Shown: in pieces, positions 25,849 through 35,542 of the stretch | How positions within the stretch are numbered: the stretch's first letter is position 1 | Layout of the letters: the number at the start of each line of letters is the position of its first letter | Assembly (NCBI GenBank): GCA_964548855.1 | Contig: CAZJSR010000005.1 | Location: 16,496-80,495, forward strand | Origin: UBA3206 sp964548855 | GTDB taxonomy: Bacteria > Bacillota_I > Bacilli_A > Acholeplasmatales > Anaeroplasmataceae | Reading direction: 5' to 3' | DNA length: 64,000 bases | Position numbers and translations under genes: made by a program | Notes under the pieces: generated by a model | Told to the model about the DNA's origin: nothing | Databases searched by the model: none | The model's input: only the letters and a program-made list of their open reading frames with translations

Positions 25849-27603
25849 CTAATCATTAATAATCCCGGCAATTTTAAGTAAATAGATAGCATTTCTTGTT
25901 TGACTAATTCCATCATGAATTTTATAATCGAATTTTATTTTATCATCTATATAATGTTCAAGAAAATGATAATTATTAACTCCTTTTATATTACATAATT
26001 CAAAATCATGCGTTGTAATAATAGCTTTAATATTACTTTTGTTTATTTTTTCTATAAAAGCTTTTGCGCCAGTTAATCTATCAAGTGTATTTGTACCCTT
26101 AAATATCTCATCAACTAAAACTAATAAATTTTCATCATTTTCAGATTCTTCTACTATACTCTTTATTCTTAATACTTCACCATAAAATGTTGATATTCCA
26201 TTAGTCATTTCATCAACCACCTTCATAGATGTCATAATTTTATAAATTCCTGCATTAAAAGAGTTAGCACAAACAATACCTCCAGCTTTAAATAATAGAT
26301 AATTTACTCCTATTGTTCTCATAAATGTCGTTTTACCACTCATATTTGATCCAGTAATTATATTCATACCTTCAAATTTAAAATCATTTTTTACTGCGTT
26401 ATTTTCGCTTATTAAAGGATGATATAATCCCTCAAATTTAAATTCTTGTGACACTTTAGGGACTACATGTGTATCTTTTACAAGTCCAATTACAGATAAA
26501 CTTAAAAGTCCTTCTAGTTTGGCAATAGATAGTGCGATATTCTTAATGGAATCGCATTTTTTCTTTTGCCATTTAACAAAAAGATAAGACATAAATGTAT
26601 CTATACTAAATAATCCATCAAAAATTATACGATATATAATATTATTACTACTTGATATAAAAGAATTAATAATATTGAATTCTTTTAAGGCCTTCTTATT
26701 GGTCATAATATCATTTTTTATATTATTTAGTTCTTTAGAATTAAAATCATTTACTTCAATATATTTAATAATATCATTGTATCCCAAAAATAAACTTCCA
26801 ACTGTTATTAAATTTGAGTTTATTTCACCGATATTACTAAAATAAGAAGTTATAAGGAAATTAAGTAATATAACAATAGGTACTATAATATAAGGAACAA
26901 CCTTAAATATAGATAAAATTATAACAGTTAATACAACAATTATTGATAAAATCGCTACACATAAACTACTTTTTTTCAACTCTACTTTGTTAGATATATT
27001 ATTTATAGCATTATCCATTTGTCTTGGTCTATCTTCTTGTGATATTTTATAATAATTTCTTAATAAAGCCTCAAGTTCAATATGACATTTAACATTATTT
27101 GACAGTTCACAAACTGCTTCTTGATTAAAAAGTATATCTTCCTTTGTTGTTTTAGAATCTGTAAGCAATTCACTTACCCTTCTTCTTCCATATGCAGTTT
27201 TCGCAACATTTATATATTGATATAGTGAACCATATCCATATATATCAAGATCTGTTTGATAGTATAAATTACTAATTAAAAATTCTTCACCTTTATCTTT
27301 AAAATTCTTCCATGTATCATTAGTTCTACTCTCATAATCTTTTATAACCGCAAGTTTAAATAAAATATTATCTAATTTTTTGAATTTCTTCATATGAATT
27401 ACTAAAAATAAAATAAACGTTATCAAGAATAAATACATAAAAATATAATAAATAATATTTTTTTGTATTATACCTAATATCAAAAATAAAATAGTTAAAA
27501 TAAAACTTAATAATCTTAATATTGCTAATATAGTTATTACTTTATTATACTCTTTTTTTTCATTTAAATATTTATCATTTAATTTAGAAATTTCCTTATT
27601 CAT
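25849..27603 (-). CDS. Membrane-associated MutS-family ATPase
   Basis: A 584-residue protein with the C-terminal MutS ATPase domain: Walker A GSNMSGKTTFM (about 418-428), the STFYGE stretch, Walker B LVLVDEIFKGTN and TTHD. Two pairs of membrane helices are visible (about residues 22-68 and 213-250), and the mismatch-recognition domain of MutS1 is missing. This is a known but uncharacterised MutS-related branch of Firmicutes; a mismatch-repair role is doubtful because of the membrane segments. The start overlaps recX by 8 bases. Confidence 0.85.
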   Translation of the reverse strand: MNKEISKLNDKYLNEKKEYNKVITILAILRLLSFILTILFLILGIIQKNIIYYIFMYLFLITFILFLVIHMKKFKKLDNILFKLAVIKDYESRTNDTWKNFKDKGEEFLISNLYYQTDLDIYGYGSLYQYINVAKTAYGRRRVSELLTDSKTTKEDILFNQEAVCELSNNVKCHIELEALLRNYYKISQEDRPRQMDNAINNISNKVELKKSSLCVAILSIIVVLTVIILSIFKVVPYIIVPIVILLNFLITSYFSNIGEINSNLITVGSLFLGYNDIIKYIEVNDFNSKELNNIKNDIMTNKKALKEFNIINSFISSSNNIIYRIIFDGLFSIDTFMSYLFVKWQKKKCDSIKNIALSIAKLEGLLSLSVIGLVKDTHVVPKVSQEFKFEGLYHPLISENNAVKNDFKFEGMNIITGSNMSGKTTFMRTIGVNYLLFKAGGIVCANSFNAGIYKIMTSMKVVDEMTNGISTFYGEVLRIKSIVEESENDENLLVLVDEIFKGTNTLDRLTGAKAFIEKINKSNIKAIITTHDFELCNIKGVNNYHFLEHYIDDKIKFDYKIHDGISQTRNAIYLLKIAGIIND

Positions 27604-28222
27604 ATTTATCCTCTTTTATAATATCTATTATTTCATTTAATAAATATCCTCTTTGTATAAGATACTTTTTTATCTTTATTTCTTTATTCTCTTTATAACT
27701 CACACTTTGTCTTAAATATATTTTTTTTAGTGCATCATAATATAAATCATAGTCTATACTATCTAAAACAATATCTTGTTTTAAATCTAGGATATTTGTT
27801 TTATATGTAATCATTTTAACACCATATCCTTGTTTTACAAGATATGACACATATTCTTTAGTAAATATTTTATCATCTAAAATTTTATTTTCTATTAATT
27901 TATCAATAACTAAATTTATTATATCATAATCATATTCATGTTTAAGTAAATTATCTCGAACTTGTTTTATAGCTTTTAAAGATGATGATATATATTTTAA
28001 GGCTTGATTATAACAATTTGAAAGTTTTCTTTCAAAATCAAGATTTTTTAATATTTCTTTGTTAATTTCTTTACCTTTTACTAATCGAAACTTGATAACT
28101 ATATCCTCACATAAAGACAAAATAGTACCATCATTAAATGTAACTTTATAGGCATTCTTAACTTTTTCTAAATTTAAAACTTTAATATTAGATTTTTCTT
28201 CTAAAACTTTCAATTCCTTCAT
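27596..28222 (-). CDS. recX: RecX-family regulatory protein
   Basis: A helical-repeat protein that modulates RecA filaments. In its 208 residues (from ATG 28222) the three-helix repeats are seen in CYNQALKYISSSLKAIKQVR, LIENKILDDKIFTKEYVSYL and IKIKKYLIQRGYLLNEII. An in-frame TTG at 28234 is an alternative, but AGGAAG abuts it with no spacing. The N-terminal ~60 residues form a small beta-rich domain typical of Firmicute RecX. It overlaps both neighbours (yitT by 35 bases, mutS-like by 8), with no recA in the window. Confidence 0.82.
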   Translation of the reverse strand: MKELKVLEEKSNIKVLNLEKVKNAYKVTFNDGTILSLCEDIVIKFRLVKGKEINKEILKNLDFERKLSNCYNQALKYISSSLKAIKQVRDNLLKHEYDYDIINLVIDKLIENKILDDKIFTKEYVSYLVKQGYGVKMITYKTNILDLKQDIVLDSIDYDLYYDALKKIYLRQSVSYKENKEIKIKKYLIQRGYLLNEIIDIIKEDKYE

Positions 28223-29081
28223 AATTACCAGCAACTTCCTTAGTAGATGTTATAAACGTAAATGCATTTTCATCTATTTCTTTAATCCATTCACTGATTC
28301 GGTATGATTCATTTCTATCCATAGTACATATAACCATCGTTTTAGTTTCATTTGTATATGCACCCTTTACATCACATAAAGTTACACCTCTATCAATGTT
28401 TTTATAAATCATTTCTTTTATTTCATTTGGTTTAGTTGTAATAATATAAGCAGTTCTTCTTGTTTTGGCATTTGATGCGACAAAATCAACAATATATCCT
28501 ACACCTATTAAATTTATGATACCATAGACAACCATTTCAATATCATAATTACCCTTTCCTGCAACAAAGAAACCACCTAAAATAATAATAATTGAATCAG
28601 TTAAATACATAGAAATAGAGTAAGGAATATGCAAATATTTTGTCATAGCTTTTTGAACAACATCCATTCCTCCTGTTGTACCATGATTTCTAAAACAAAT
28701 ACCTATTCCTATTCCTGTAAATAACGCACCAACTACGCAAGCTACAAAATATGATGACTGAACATTTCCAGATTTGAAAAAGAAATTAGGATCGAACAGT
28801 AATTCAAAAATTCCTTCAAACGCTGGGAAAGCAATTGTAGCTATAATAGTTTTAAAGAAAAACTCTTTACCTAACAATATTAATCCTGTGATTAATAAAA
28901 CACCATCAATGATGTATAAAAATAACCATGTTGGTATAGGTATAATGTCCTTCACTATAATAGATATACCAGTTGTACCTCCATTTACTAAATTAGTTGG
29001 AGTATAAAAGAAATAATATCCGATTACCATCAATAATACACCAAATAAAATCCATAATATTTGTATAAAGTATTTTTTCAT
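28188..29081 (-). CDS. YitT family membrane protein
   Basis: A 297-residue protein of the DUF161-DUF161-DUF2179 architecture: five or so N-terminal helices with GYYFFYTPTNLVNGGTTGIS and FRNHGTTGGMDVVQKAM (the repeated asparagine/threonine-glycine motif of the family), then a soluble C-terminal ferredoxin-like DUF2179 domain (ITTKPNEIKEMIYKNIDRGV). Function is unknown in general; proposed as a transporter. It lies four bases after prfB. Confidence 0.88.
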   Translation of the reverse strand: MKKYFIQILWILFGVLLMVIGYYFFYTPTNLVNGGTTGISIIVKDIIPIPTWLFLYIIDGVLLITGLILLGKEFFFKTIIATIAFPAFEGIFELLFDPNFFFKSGNVQSSYFVACVVGALFTGIGIGICFRNHGTTGGMDVVQKAMTKYLHIPYSISMYLTDSIIIILGGFFVAGKGNYDIEMVVYGIINLIGVGYIVDFVASNAKTRRTAYIITTKPNEIKEMIYKNIDRGVTLCDVKGAYTNETKTMVICTMDRNESYRISEWIKEIDENAFTFITSTKEVAGNYEGIESFRRKI

Positions 29082-29084
29082 AAA

Positions 29085-30182
29085 TTAACACCCTGCATTA
29101 TATTTTAAGTAAGAAGTAATAAATTCATCAATATTACCATCCATTACACTAGTAATATTACCTGTTTCTGTATTGGTTCTATGGTCTTTAACCATAGTAT
29201 AAGGACAAAAAACATAACTTCTAATTTGTGAACCAAATCCAATATCCATTTGTTCACCTTTAAGTTTCTTTATTTCTTCTTCTTGTTTTCTTATTTCAAG
29301 TTCTACTAATTTTGATTTAAGTAATTTCATACATGTTTCTTTATTCTTAATTTGACTTCTTTCATTTTGACATGAAACTACAAGATTTGTAGGTATATGT
29401 GTTATACGTACTGCTGAATAAGTTGTATTAACACCTTGACCACCAGGTCCTGATGAACAAAATGTATCAATTCTTAAATCTTCTTCATTAATTACAACAT
29501 CATTAGAATCATCAATTTGAGGCGCAACATCACATGAAACAAAAGAAGTTTGTCTCTTACCTGCTGCATTAAATGGTGAAATACGTACTAAACGATGCAC
29601 ACCCCTTTCACCTTTTAAAAGACCATATGCAAACTTCCCGGATACTAAAATAGTAACGCTTTTAATTCCAGCATCCTCTCCTGCAAGATAGTCTAGTACT
29701 TGAACCTTAAATCCTTTACGTTGTGCATATCTTAAATACATCCTATAAAGCATATCTGCCCAGTCCATTGATTCTGTACCACCTGCACCAGGATGAAGTT
29801 CTAATATAGCATTAGCCATATCATATTTCCCACCTAAAGTTACCTTTATTTCAAGTTCCTCTAATGCTTGATTTAGCTTATTTATTTCTTCTTCTAAAAG
29901 AATCATCGCATCTTCATCTTCATCAATCATTTCTAATAATTCTAATATTCCATTATAAGAATTATTTACACTATTATAGTCTTCGATAGATTCTTTTAAA
30001 TTATTACTTTCATTAATAATTGTTTGCGCTTTTTTAGCATCAAGCCAGAAATCTGGTGATGAAATTTCTAAATTTAAAGCTTCTAATCTAGGCTTTTTTT
30101 CCTCTATTTTTAAAGCAATATACATATCATCTATTTTTTGTTTAAAACTAGTTAAATATTTATTTATTTCATAACGCTCCAT
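29085..30182 (-). CDS. prfB: Peptide chain release factor 2
   Basis: Releases the peptide at UGA and UAA codons. The 365-residue chain has the GGQ motif in SSGPGGQGVNTTYSAVR and the RF2 recognition loop region SPFNAAGKRQTSF with the SPF tripeptide. The reading frame is continuous through residues 20-40 (DDMYIALKIEEKKPRLEALN); the usual in-frame UGA of the RF2 autoregulatory +1 frameshift is absent. Its presence shows UGA is a stop in this organism. AGGAG precedes the ATG, 44 bases after secA. Confidence 0.96.
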   Translation of the reverse strand: MERYEINKYLTSFKQKIDDMYIALKIEEKKPRLEALNLEISSPDFWLDAKKAQTIINESNNLKESIEDYNSVNNSYNGILELLEMIDEDEDAMILLEEEINKLNQALEELEIKVTLGGKYDMANAILELHPGAGGTESMDWADMLYRMYLRYAQRKGFKVQVLDYLAGEDAGIKSVTILVSGKFAYGLLKGERGVHRLVRISPFNAAGKRQTSFVSCDVAPQIDDSNDVVINEEDLRIDTFCSSGPGGQGVNTTYSAVRITHIPTNLVVSCQNERSQIKNKETCMKLLKSKLVELEIRKQEEEIKKLKGEQMDIGFGSQIRSYVFCPYTMVKDHRTNTETGNITSVMDGNIDEFITSYLKYNAGC

Positions 30183-30204
30183 AAATTCATCTCCTTAAAT
30201 AACA

Positions 30205-30228
30205 TAAAAAGCCCATAAAGAGCTTTTT
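30205..30228 (-). terminator. Weak terminator between secA and prfB
   Basis: AAAGCTC and GGGCTTT pair (one G-U) around a five-base loop, then about five T. It overlaps the secA stop codon and may lower prfB expression relative to secA rather than stop it. Confidence 0.55.
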
Positions 30229-32743
30229 AACGTCCGCAACAATATTTGTATTTCTTTCCACTTCCACATGGGCATAAATCGTTTCTTCCAATTTCTTTTT
30301 TAGGATTAACGATTGGGGTAGATTTATGAGAATTATCTGAAGCTTGATTAGTTACAAGTCCTTTTTGTGGATCTTCTTGAACAGAAATTCTTACCTTTGT
30401 ACGAACAAGATATCTTAATACATCTTCATTGATGTCATAAGTCATCTTATTGAAAGTTCTTAATCCTTCAGCTTTATAGATTGTTAAAGGATTTTGTTGT
30501 CCATATGATTGTAATCCTATTCCTTGTCTTAATCCAGACATCTTGTCAATATGAGATGTCCAGTGTTGATCTACAACTCTTAAAACAATATATTTAACAA
30601 AACCTTCAAATGCTTCTTCAGGGAATAGTTTACGCTTTTCATCTATTTCTTTTACAGCAATATCATATAGATAGTCTCTAATTTCAACTTCATCTAACTT
30701 CTTTAATTGCTCAATATCAACACAGTTATCACCATAATATTTAACATTAAATGCATCCGCAATACCTTGATCATCTATGTTAAATTTATTACGTCCAACC
30801 TCTTCCATGTATCTATCACAAATTTGATTAATCGCTTCTTTCATCATATGTTGTGCCATATCTTCAATATTTTCACCTTTGATGATTTGCATTCTTTGTC
30901 CATATAATAATTCACGTTGAACACGTATAACATCATCATATTTTAATACATTTTTACGTGAATCATAGTTAGAACCTTCAATACGAGTTTGTGCTTGTGT
31001 CATAACTTTAGTAAATAATTTACTTTCAAGAGGTTTTGTTTCATCACCTTCTGAATTTAAAGACACTACTTGTTCTAAACGATGTTTAAATGAATCACCT
31101 GCAAAACGTTCTAATAATTCATCCTCACATGATGTATAGAATCTTGAATATCCAGGATCACCTTGACGTCCTGAACGTCCTCTTAACTGATTATCAATAC
31201 GTCTTGATTCATGACGCTCTGTACCAAATACACAAAGACCTCCTAAAGCCTTAACTTCATCATTAATCTTAATGTCAGTACCACGTCCTGCCATGTTTGT
31301 AGCAATTGTTATAGCACCAAGTTCACCAGCATGTTCAACAATTTCAGCTTCACGTTCATGGTTTTTAGCATTTAATACTTCATGTTTAAGTCCTAATGCT
31401 TTAAGTTTTTTAGATAACATTTCAGATGTATCAACTGATACAGTACCAATTAGGATAGGTTGCCCATTCATATGTCTTGTTTTAACTTCTTCAAGTAATG
31501 CATTCCATTTATATTCAGCCTTCAAGAATAATAAATCTGGTGCATCTATTCTTTGAATTGGTCTATTAGTAGGAACTTCTACAACATACATATTATAGAT
31601 ATCTCTAAATTCCTCTTCTTCAGTTTTAGCAGTACCTGTCATACCTGATAATTTATGATACATTCTAAAGAAGTTTTGATATGTAATAGTTGCGACTGTA
31701 ACCATTTCTTGTTTGATTTCTACACCTTCTTTAGCTTCTATTGCTTGATGTAGACCATCATTATATTGACGTCCCTTTAAGATACGTCCCGTAAATGAGT
31801 CAACAATTAATACTTCTCCATCTTGTACAACATATTCAACTTGATTATGGAATATATAGTTAGCTTTAAGTGCATTATTAATTCTATGTACTAAATTAAC
31901 ATTATCAAGATCATATAGATTCTTAATATTAAATTTCTTTTCAGCAGCTTCAATACCACTAGTTGTTAGTTGAATTGTTTTAGATTCCACATCAATCTCA
32001 TAATCATCTTCATTTAATCCTTTTGCGAAAGAATCAACTAAAGTATAAATCTTAGGACTATCTTTTGAACCTCCCGAAATAATAAGAGGTGTTCTAGCTT
32101 CATCGATTAATACAGAGTCAACCTCGTCAATAATTGCGACATTTAATCCTCTTTGTTGTACTAAAGATTCTTTATCACGTGCCATATTATCTCTTAAATA
32201 GTCAAATCCTAATTCACTATTTGTAGAATATAAGATATCACATGCATATGCTTCTTGTTTTTGTTGCTGAGTTAATTCTCTTAAGTTTAATCCTACAGTT
32301 AACCCTAACCAACGGAATAAATTACCAATTTCTCCATTAACTTCACGACCTGCAAGGTATTCATTTACTGTAACAATATGTACACCATTTCCCTCAAGTG
32401 CATTTAAATATGCAGGTGCAACTGCAGTAAGAGTTTTTCCTTCCCCTGTACGCATTTCTGCGACATTACCACCGTGAAGAATAATACCTCCAACAATTTG
32501 TACAAAGAATGGTTTTTTATTAATTACACGACTTGCCGCTTCTCTTACAACCGCAAACGCTTCTGGTAATATATCATCTAAAGTTTTTCCATTTTTTAAT
32601 AATTCTTTAAAGTATGGAGTTTTTGCCTGAAGTTCTTCATCTGAAAGTTTTTGCATTTCTTCATCATATTCCATAACCTTTAAAGCTATTTTCTTACATC
32701 TTTTAAGTTCTTTTATTCCTGAATCAAATAATTTTTTAAACAT
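30227..32743 (-). CDS. secA: Preprotein translocase ATPase SecA
   Basis: The motor of Sec-dependent export. 838 residues, normal for Firmicutes. Walker A region MRTGEGKTLTA (about 100), DEVDSVLIDEARTPL (Walker B), the ATNMAGRGTDIK motif, QLRGRSGRQGDPG, and a C-terminal SEC-C zinc finger CPCGSGKKYKYCCGR that binds SecB or the ribosome. First gene of the secA-prfB-yitT-recX-mutS-like series, whose members lie 0-44 bases apart or overlap. Confidence 0.97.
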   Translation of the reverse strand: MFKKLFDSGIKELKRCKKIALKVMEYDEEMQKLSDEELQAKTPYFKELLKNGKTLDDILPEAFAVVREAASRVINKKPFFVQIVGGIILHGGNVAEMRTGEGKTLTAVAPAYLNALEGNGVHIVTVNEYLAGREVNGEIGNLFRWLGLTVGLNLRELTQQQKQEAYACDILYSTNSELGFDYLRDNMARDKESLVQQRGLNVAIIDEVDSVLIDEARTPLIISGGSKDSPKIYTLVDSFAKGLNEDDYEIDVESKTIQLTTSGIEAAEKKFNIKNLYDLDNVNLVHRINNALKANYIFHNQVEYVVQDGEVLIVDSFTGRILKGRQYNDGLHQAIEAKEGVEIKQEMVTVATITYQNFFRMYHKLSGMTGTAKTEEEEFRDIYNMYVVEVPTNRPIQRIDAPDLLFLKAEYKWNALLEEVKTRHMNGQPILIGTVSVDTSEMLSKKLKALGLKHEVLNAKNHEREAEIVEHAGELGAITIATNMAGRGTDIKINDEVKALGGLCVFGTERHESRRIDNQLRGRSGRQGDPGYSRFYTSCEDELLERFAGDSFKHRLEQVVSLNSEGDETKPLESKLFTKVMTQAQTRIEGSNYDSRKNVLKYDDVIRVQRELLYGQRMQIIKGENIEDMAQHMMKEAINQICDRYMEEVGRNKFNIDDQGIADAFNVKYYGDNCVDIEQLKKLDEVEIRDYLYDIAVKEIDEKRKLFPEEAFEGFVKYIVLRVVDQHWTSHIDKMSGLRQGIGLQSYGQQNPLTIYKAEGLRTFNKMTYDINEDVLRYLVRTKVRISVQEDPQKGLVTNQASDNSHKSTPIVNPKKEIGRNDLCPCGSGKKYKYCCGR

Positions 32744-32779
32744 TTTAATCTTCCTTTTTTTGTAAGTGTATACTATTTC

Positions 32780-32808
32780 ATAATACTATATTTTCTTAAA
32801 ATATGCAA
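32780..32808 (-). promoter_or_regulatory. Probable secA promoter
   Basis: TATTAT (32785-32780) lies 17 bases from TTGCAT (32808-32803) on the minus strand. The -10 matches five of six bases; the -35 is weak. Confidence 0.45.
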
Positions 32809-32878
32809 TCAATTATAGTTCTTATCTTTTAGTTTTTAAAAAAAAGTAACTTTAAAAAGTTAATTTTTCATTTAATCT

Positions 32879-32911
32879 ATAAAAAAAAGAATGATAAATA
32901 AATATCATTCT
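32879..32911 (-). terminator. Terminator after gap
   Basis: AGAATGATA and TATCATTCT pair perfectly around a short AT loop, then eight T on the minus strand, 14 bases after the gap stop codon. Confidence 0.9.
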
Positions 32912-32924
32912 TCTTTTACTATTA

Positions 32925-33932
32925 TTACTTTAATTCAGCAAAATATTTGATTGTTCTAACCATTTGGCTAGTATATGAATTTTCATTGTCATACCAAGCA
33001 ACTACTTGAACTTGAGTATTTCCATCTTCCATAACTGTTGCCATAGTTTGAGTTGCATCAAATAATGAACCAAAACGCATTCCTACGATATCTGAAGAAA
33101 CGATTTGTTCTTCATTATATCCAAATGATTCAGATGCTGCATTCTTCATAGCTGCATTGATTTCTTCAACTGTAACTTTACCCTTAACAACAGCTACTAA
33201 AATAGTTGTAGATCCTGTTGGAACTGGAACTCTTTGAGCTGATCCAATTAATTTTCCATTTAATTCAGGAATAACTAATCCGATAGCTTTAGCTGCACCT
33301 GTTGAATTTGGAACGATATTAACAGCTGCTGCACGAGCACGTCTGAAATCACCTTTTCTATGAGGTCCGTCTAATACCATTTGATCTCCTGTATAAGCAT
33401 GAATTGTTGTCATAATTCCACTTTGGATTGGTGCTAATTTATTTAATGTATTAGCCATAGGTGCTAAACAATTTGTTGTACAAGATGCTGCTGAAATAAT
33501 TGTGTCATCTGCAGTTAATGTTTTTTCGTTTACGCTATAAACGATAGTTGGAAGATCTTTTCCAGCAGGTGCTGAAATTACAACCTTCTTAGCTCCAGCA
33601 TTAATGTGAGCTTGTGATTTTTCTTTTGAAGTATAGAATCCAGTACATTCTAATACTACATCAACACCGATTTCTCCCCAAGGAAGTTCTGCGGCATTTG
33701 CTTTTGCGTAAATTGTGATTTCTTTTCCATTTACAATAATTGAATTTTCAGTTGATTCAACAGTTCCTTCATATTTTCCTTGAGATGAATCATACTTTAA
33801 TAAGTGAGCTAACATTGCAGGGCTTGTTAAGTCGTTGATTGCTACTACTTCATACCCTTCTGCTCCGAACATTTGTCTAAATGCAAGACGTCCAATACGT
33901 CCAAAACCATTAATGGCTACTCTTACTGACAT
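32925..33932 (-). CDS. gap: Glyceraldehyde-3-phosphate dehydrogenase, type I
   Basis: Glycolytic enzyme converting glyceraldehyde-3-phosphate to 1,3-bisphosphoglycerate with NAD. The 335 residues start VRVAINGFGRIGRLAFRQ (NAD-binding), contain the catalytic SCTTNCLAP near residue 153, HAYTGDQMVLDGPH, and the C-terminal WYDNENSYTSQMVR. Asp in INDLTS after the second strand indicates NAD rather than NADP. GGAGG precedes the ATG. Codon use is richer in G and C than the neighbours, as expected for a highly expressed gene. Confidence 0.97.
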   Translation of the reverse strand: MSVRVAINGFGRIGRLAFRQMFGAEGYEVVAINDLTSPAMLAHLLKYDSSQGKYEGTVESTENSIIVNGKEITIYAKANAAELPWGEIGVDVVLECTGFYTSKEKSQAHINAGAKKVVISAPAGKDLPTIVYSVNEKTLTADDTIISAASCTTNCLAPMANTLNKLAPIQSGIMTTIHAYTGDQMVLDGPHRKGDFRRARAAAVNIVPNSTGAAKAIGLVIPELNGKLIGSAQRVPVPTGSTTILVAVVKGKVTVEEINAAMKNAASESFGYNEEQIVSSDIVGMRFGSLFDATQTMATVMEDGNTQVQVVAWYDNENSYTSQMVRTIKYFAELK

Positions 33933-33974
33933 TTTAATTCCTCCTAATTTTCCGTAATTTTCTTTACTACTATA

Positions 33975-34003
33975 ATAATATCACTTTTAAAAATAAAATA
34001 CAA
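33975..34003 (-). promoter_or_regulatory. Probable gap promoter
   Basis: TTGTAT (34003-33998), 17 bases, TATTAT (33980-33975) on the minus strand, about 43 bases before the gap start codon, in the divergent region shared with clpP. Confidence 0.5.
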
Positions 34004-34080
34004 CTTATAAATCGTACGACATTATATAACAAATATATGTAAACGTTTTTATTAAAATATAATTGGAAGGTGAAATAAAA

Positions 34081-34668
34081 ATGAATTATATACCAATTGT
34101 ATTAGAACAAACTAAAAGCACTGAAAGGAGTTATGATATATATTCAAGATTACTTAAAGATAGAATAATATTTCTAACTGGTGAGATAAAAGACGAACTT
34201 GCTTCGCTGATAGTTTCTGAATTACTTTACTTAGATAGTATTAATAATGACGATATCTATTTATACATAAATTCTCCAGGTGGTAGTATAAATGCAGGAA
34301 TGGCAATTTATGATACCATTAATTATATTTCCTCAGATGTTCAAACAATATGCATAGGAAGTGCAATGAGCATGGCTGCATTTTTACTTGCTTCAGGAAC
34401 TAAAGGAAAAAGATATAGTCTTACAAATAGTGAAATAATGATTCATCAACCATATAGTGGAATAGAAGGTGTGATAACTGATATAAATATTCATACTAAA
34501 AGATTAATAAAAACTAAAGAAAATATCTATTCTATTCTTTCTAATATAACAAAAAAATCATTTAAAGAAATAGAAGAAAACTGTGAAAGAGATAACTTTA
34601 TGACACCAAGTGAGGCTCTTAGTTATGGTTTAATAGATGAAATAATTACAAAGAAAAAAAATAATTAA
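34081..34668 (+). CDS. clpP: ATP-dependent Clp protease proteolytic subunit
   Basis: Serine peptidase that forms the barrel of ClpCP/ClpXP. From the ATG at 34081 (GGAAGGTGA upstream) it is 195 residues, and the triad falls at the classic positions: Ser97 in GSAMSMAAFL, His122 in MIHQP, Asp171 in CERDNFM; the oligomer segment YINSPGGSINAG is present. A longer reading from TTG 34063 has no ribosome site. It is one of few genes on this strand, divergent from gap and convergent with nadK; its stop codon is inside the shared terminator palindrome. Confidence 0.94.
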   Translation: MNYIPIVLEQTKSTERSYDIYSRLLKDRIIFLTGEIKDELASLIVSELLYLDSINNDDIYLYINSPGGSINAGMAIYDTINYISSDVQTICIGSAMSMAAFLLASGTKGKRYSLTNSEIMIHQPYSGIEGVITDINIHTKRLIKTKENIYSILSNITKKSFKEIEENCERDNFMTPSEALSYGLIDEIITKKKNN

Positions 34669-34688
34669 AGGATTAATCCTTTAATTAT
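34661..34688. terminator. Bidirectional terminator palindrome between clpP and nadK
   Basis: A perfect 28-base palindrome that contains the stop codons of both convergent genes (clpP 34666-34668, nadK 34683-34681). On the minus strand a run of T follows it, making a good terminator for nadK; on the plus strand the tail is only AT-rich. Confidence 0.8.
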
Positions 34689-35457
34689 TAATAAAAGCTT
34701 TCTTAAGCCTATCTAAAAATTCTATATTATTTTGTGCAAAAGAAACATGATGTTTACTATATTTACATCTTATTTCTAAAAAATCAGAAATCATATAATT
34801 AAGATTATCAACTGTAATCCAAGTTTCAATCGCATCAGTACTTTTAATCTTAACTTCCTTAGAAGCACTAAGAAGGAGTGGAGAACCAAGTGTACGATAT
34901 GTACGTGAATTTATGCTTGCGATTTCTGTTAATTGAAATGCCTCGAGATTAGGATCAACTACACAACCGTGTAAAGATTTATTATAAGCTGTTGAACCAA
35001 ATGGAGTTGATATACAAAGACCTGTTCCTCTAAATGATTCAAGTTCTTTTTCATCAACAAATACATCAACAATCAATGTTCTTGGTGGATTTATAACAGT
35101 AATTTCATTTAAGGCAATTCCTCGAGTAACCTTATTTAAAGTATGAAGTTCATATTCTAAAAGTCCTACTTCTTCTTTTGTATATATTCCTTTATTAATC
35201 ATATCTGCAACTAAATCTATTTCTTCTACTTTAAAATTTGTAATAAAACCTAAATGTCCTGTATTAATACCAAAAATAACAATTTTATCACAGATATTAC
35301 TATATTTATGTAATGCCTTAAGTATAGTACCATCACCACCTACACTTATGACAATATCAGGATTACTTTCATCGTAAGGAATATTTATTTTTTCTTTAAT
35401 TAAAGAAGCGAGTTCTTTACTATAATCATCATGTTTAGATACTATACAATATTTCAT
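34681..35457 (-). CDS. nadK: NAD kinase
   Basis: Phosphorylates NAD to NADP. In 258 residues it has the hallmark VSVGGDGTILKALH, GINTGHLGFIT, the NE pair in IALNEITV, and GTGLCISTPFGSTAYNKS with the second glycine-rich motif, as in ATP-NAD kinases of Firmicutes (typically 260-270 residues). It converges on clpP and is divergent from the CYTH-domain gene. Confidence 0.93.
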   Translation of the reverse strand: MKYCIVSKHDDYSKELASLIKEKINIPYDESNPDIVISVGGDGTILKALHKYSNICDKIVIFGINTGHLGFITNFKVEEIDLVADMINKGIYTKEEVGLLEYELHTLNKVTRGIALNEITVINPPRTLIVDVFVDEKELESFRGTGLCISTPFGSTAYNKSLHGCVVDPNLEAFQLTEIASINSRTYRTLGSPLLLSASKEVKIKSTDAIETWITVDNLNYMISDFLEIRCKYSKHHVSFAQNNIEFLDRLKKAFINN

Positions 35458-35542
35458 AAAATCAAAACCTTTCTATTTATTATTCTATCACAGCACTTGC
35501 TTTTTTACTATAAATATATATAATTAATTTGGTGATTATTTT

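Noticed and set aside
34038..34051. CcpA-like cre site TGTAAACGTTTTTA between gap and clpP
   Set aside because: Resembles a cre site but the last half deviates (TTA for NCA), and no second copy or carbon-control gene supports it.
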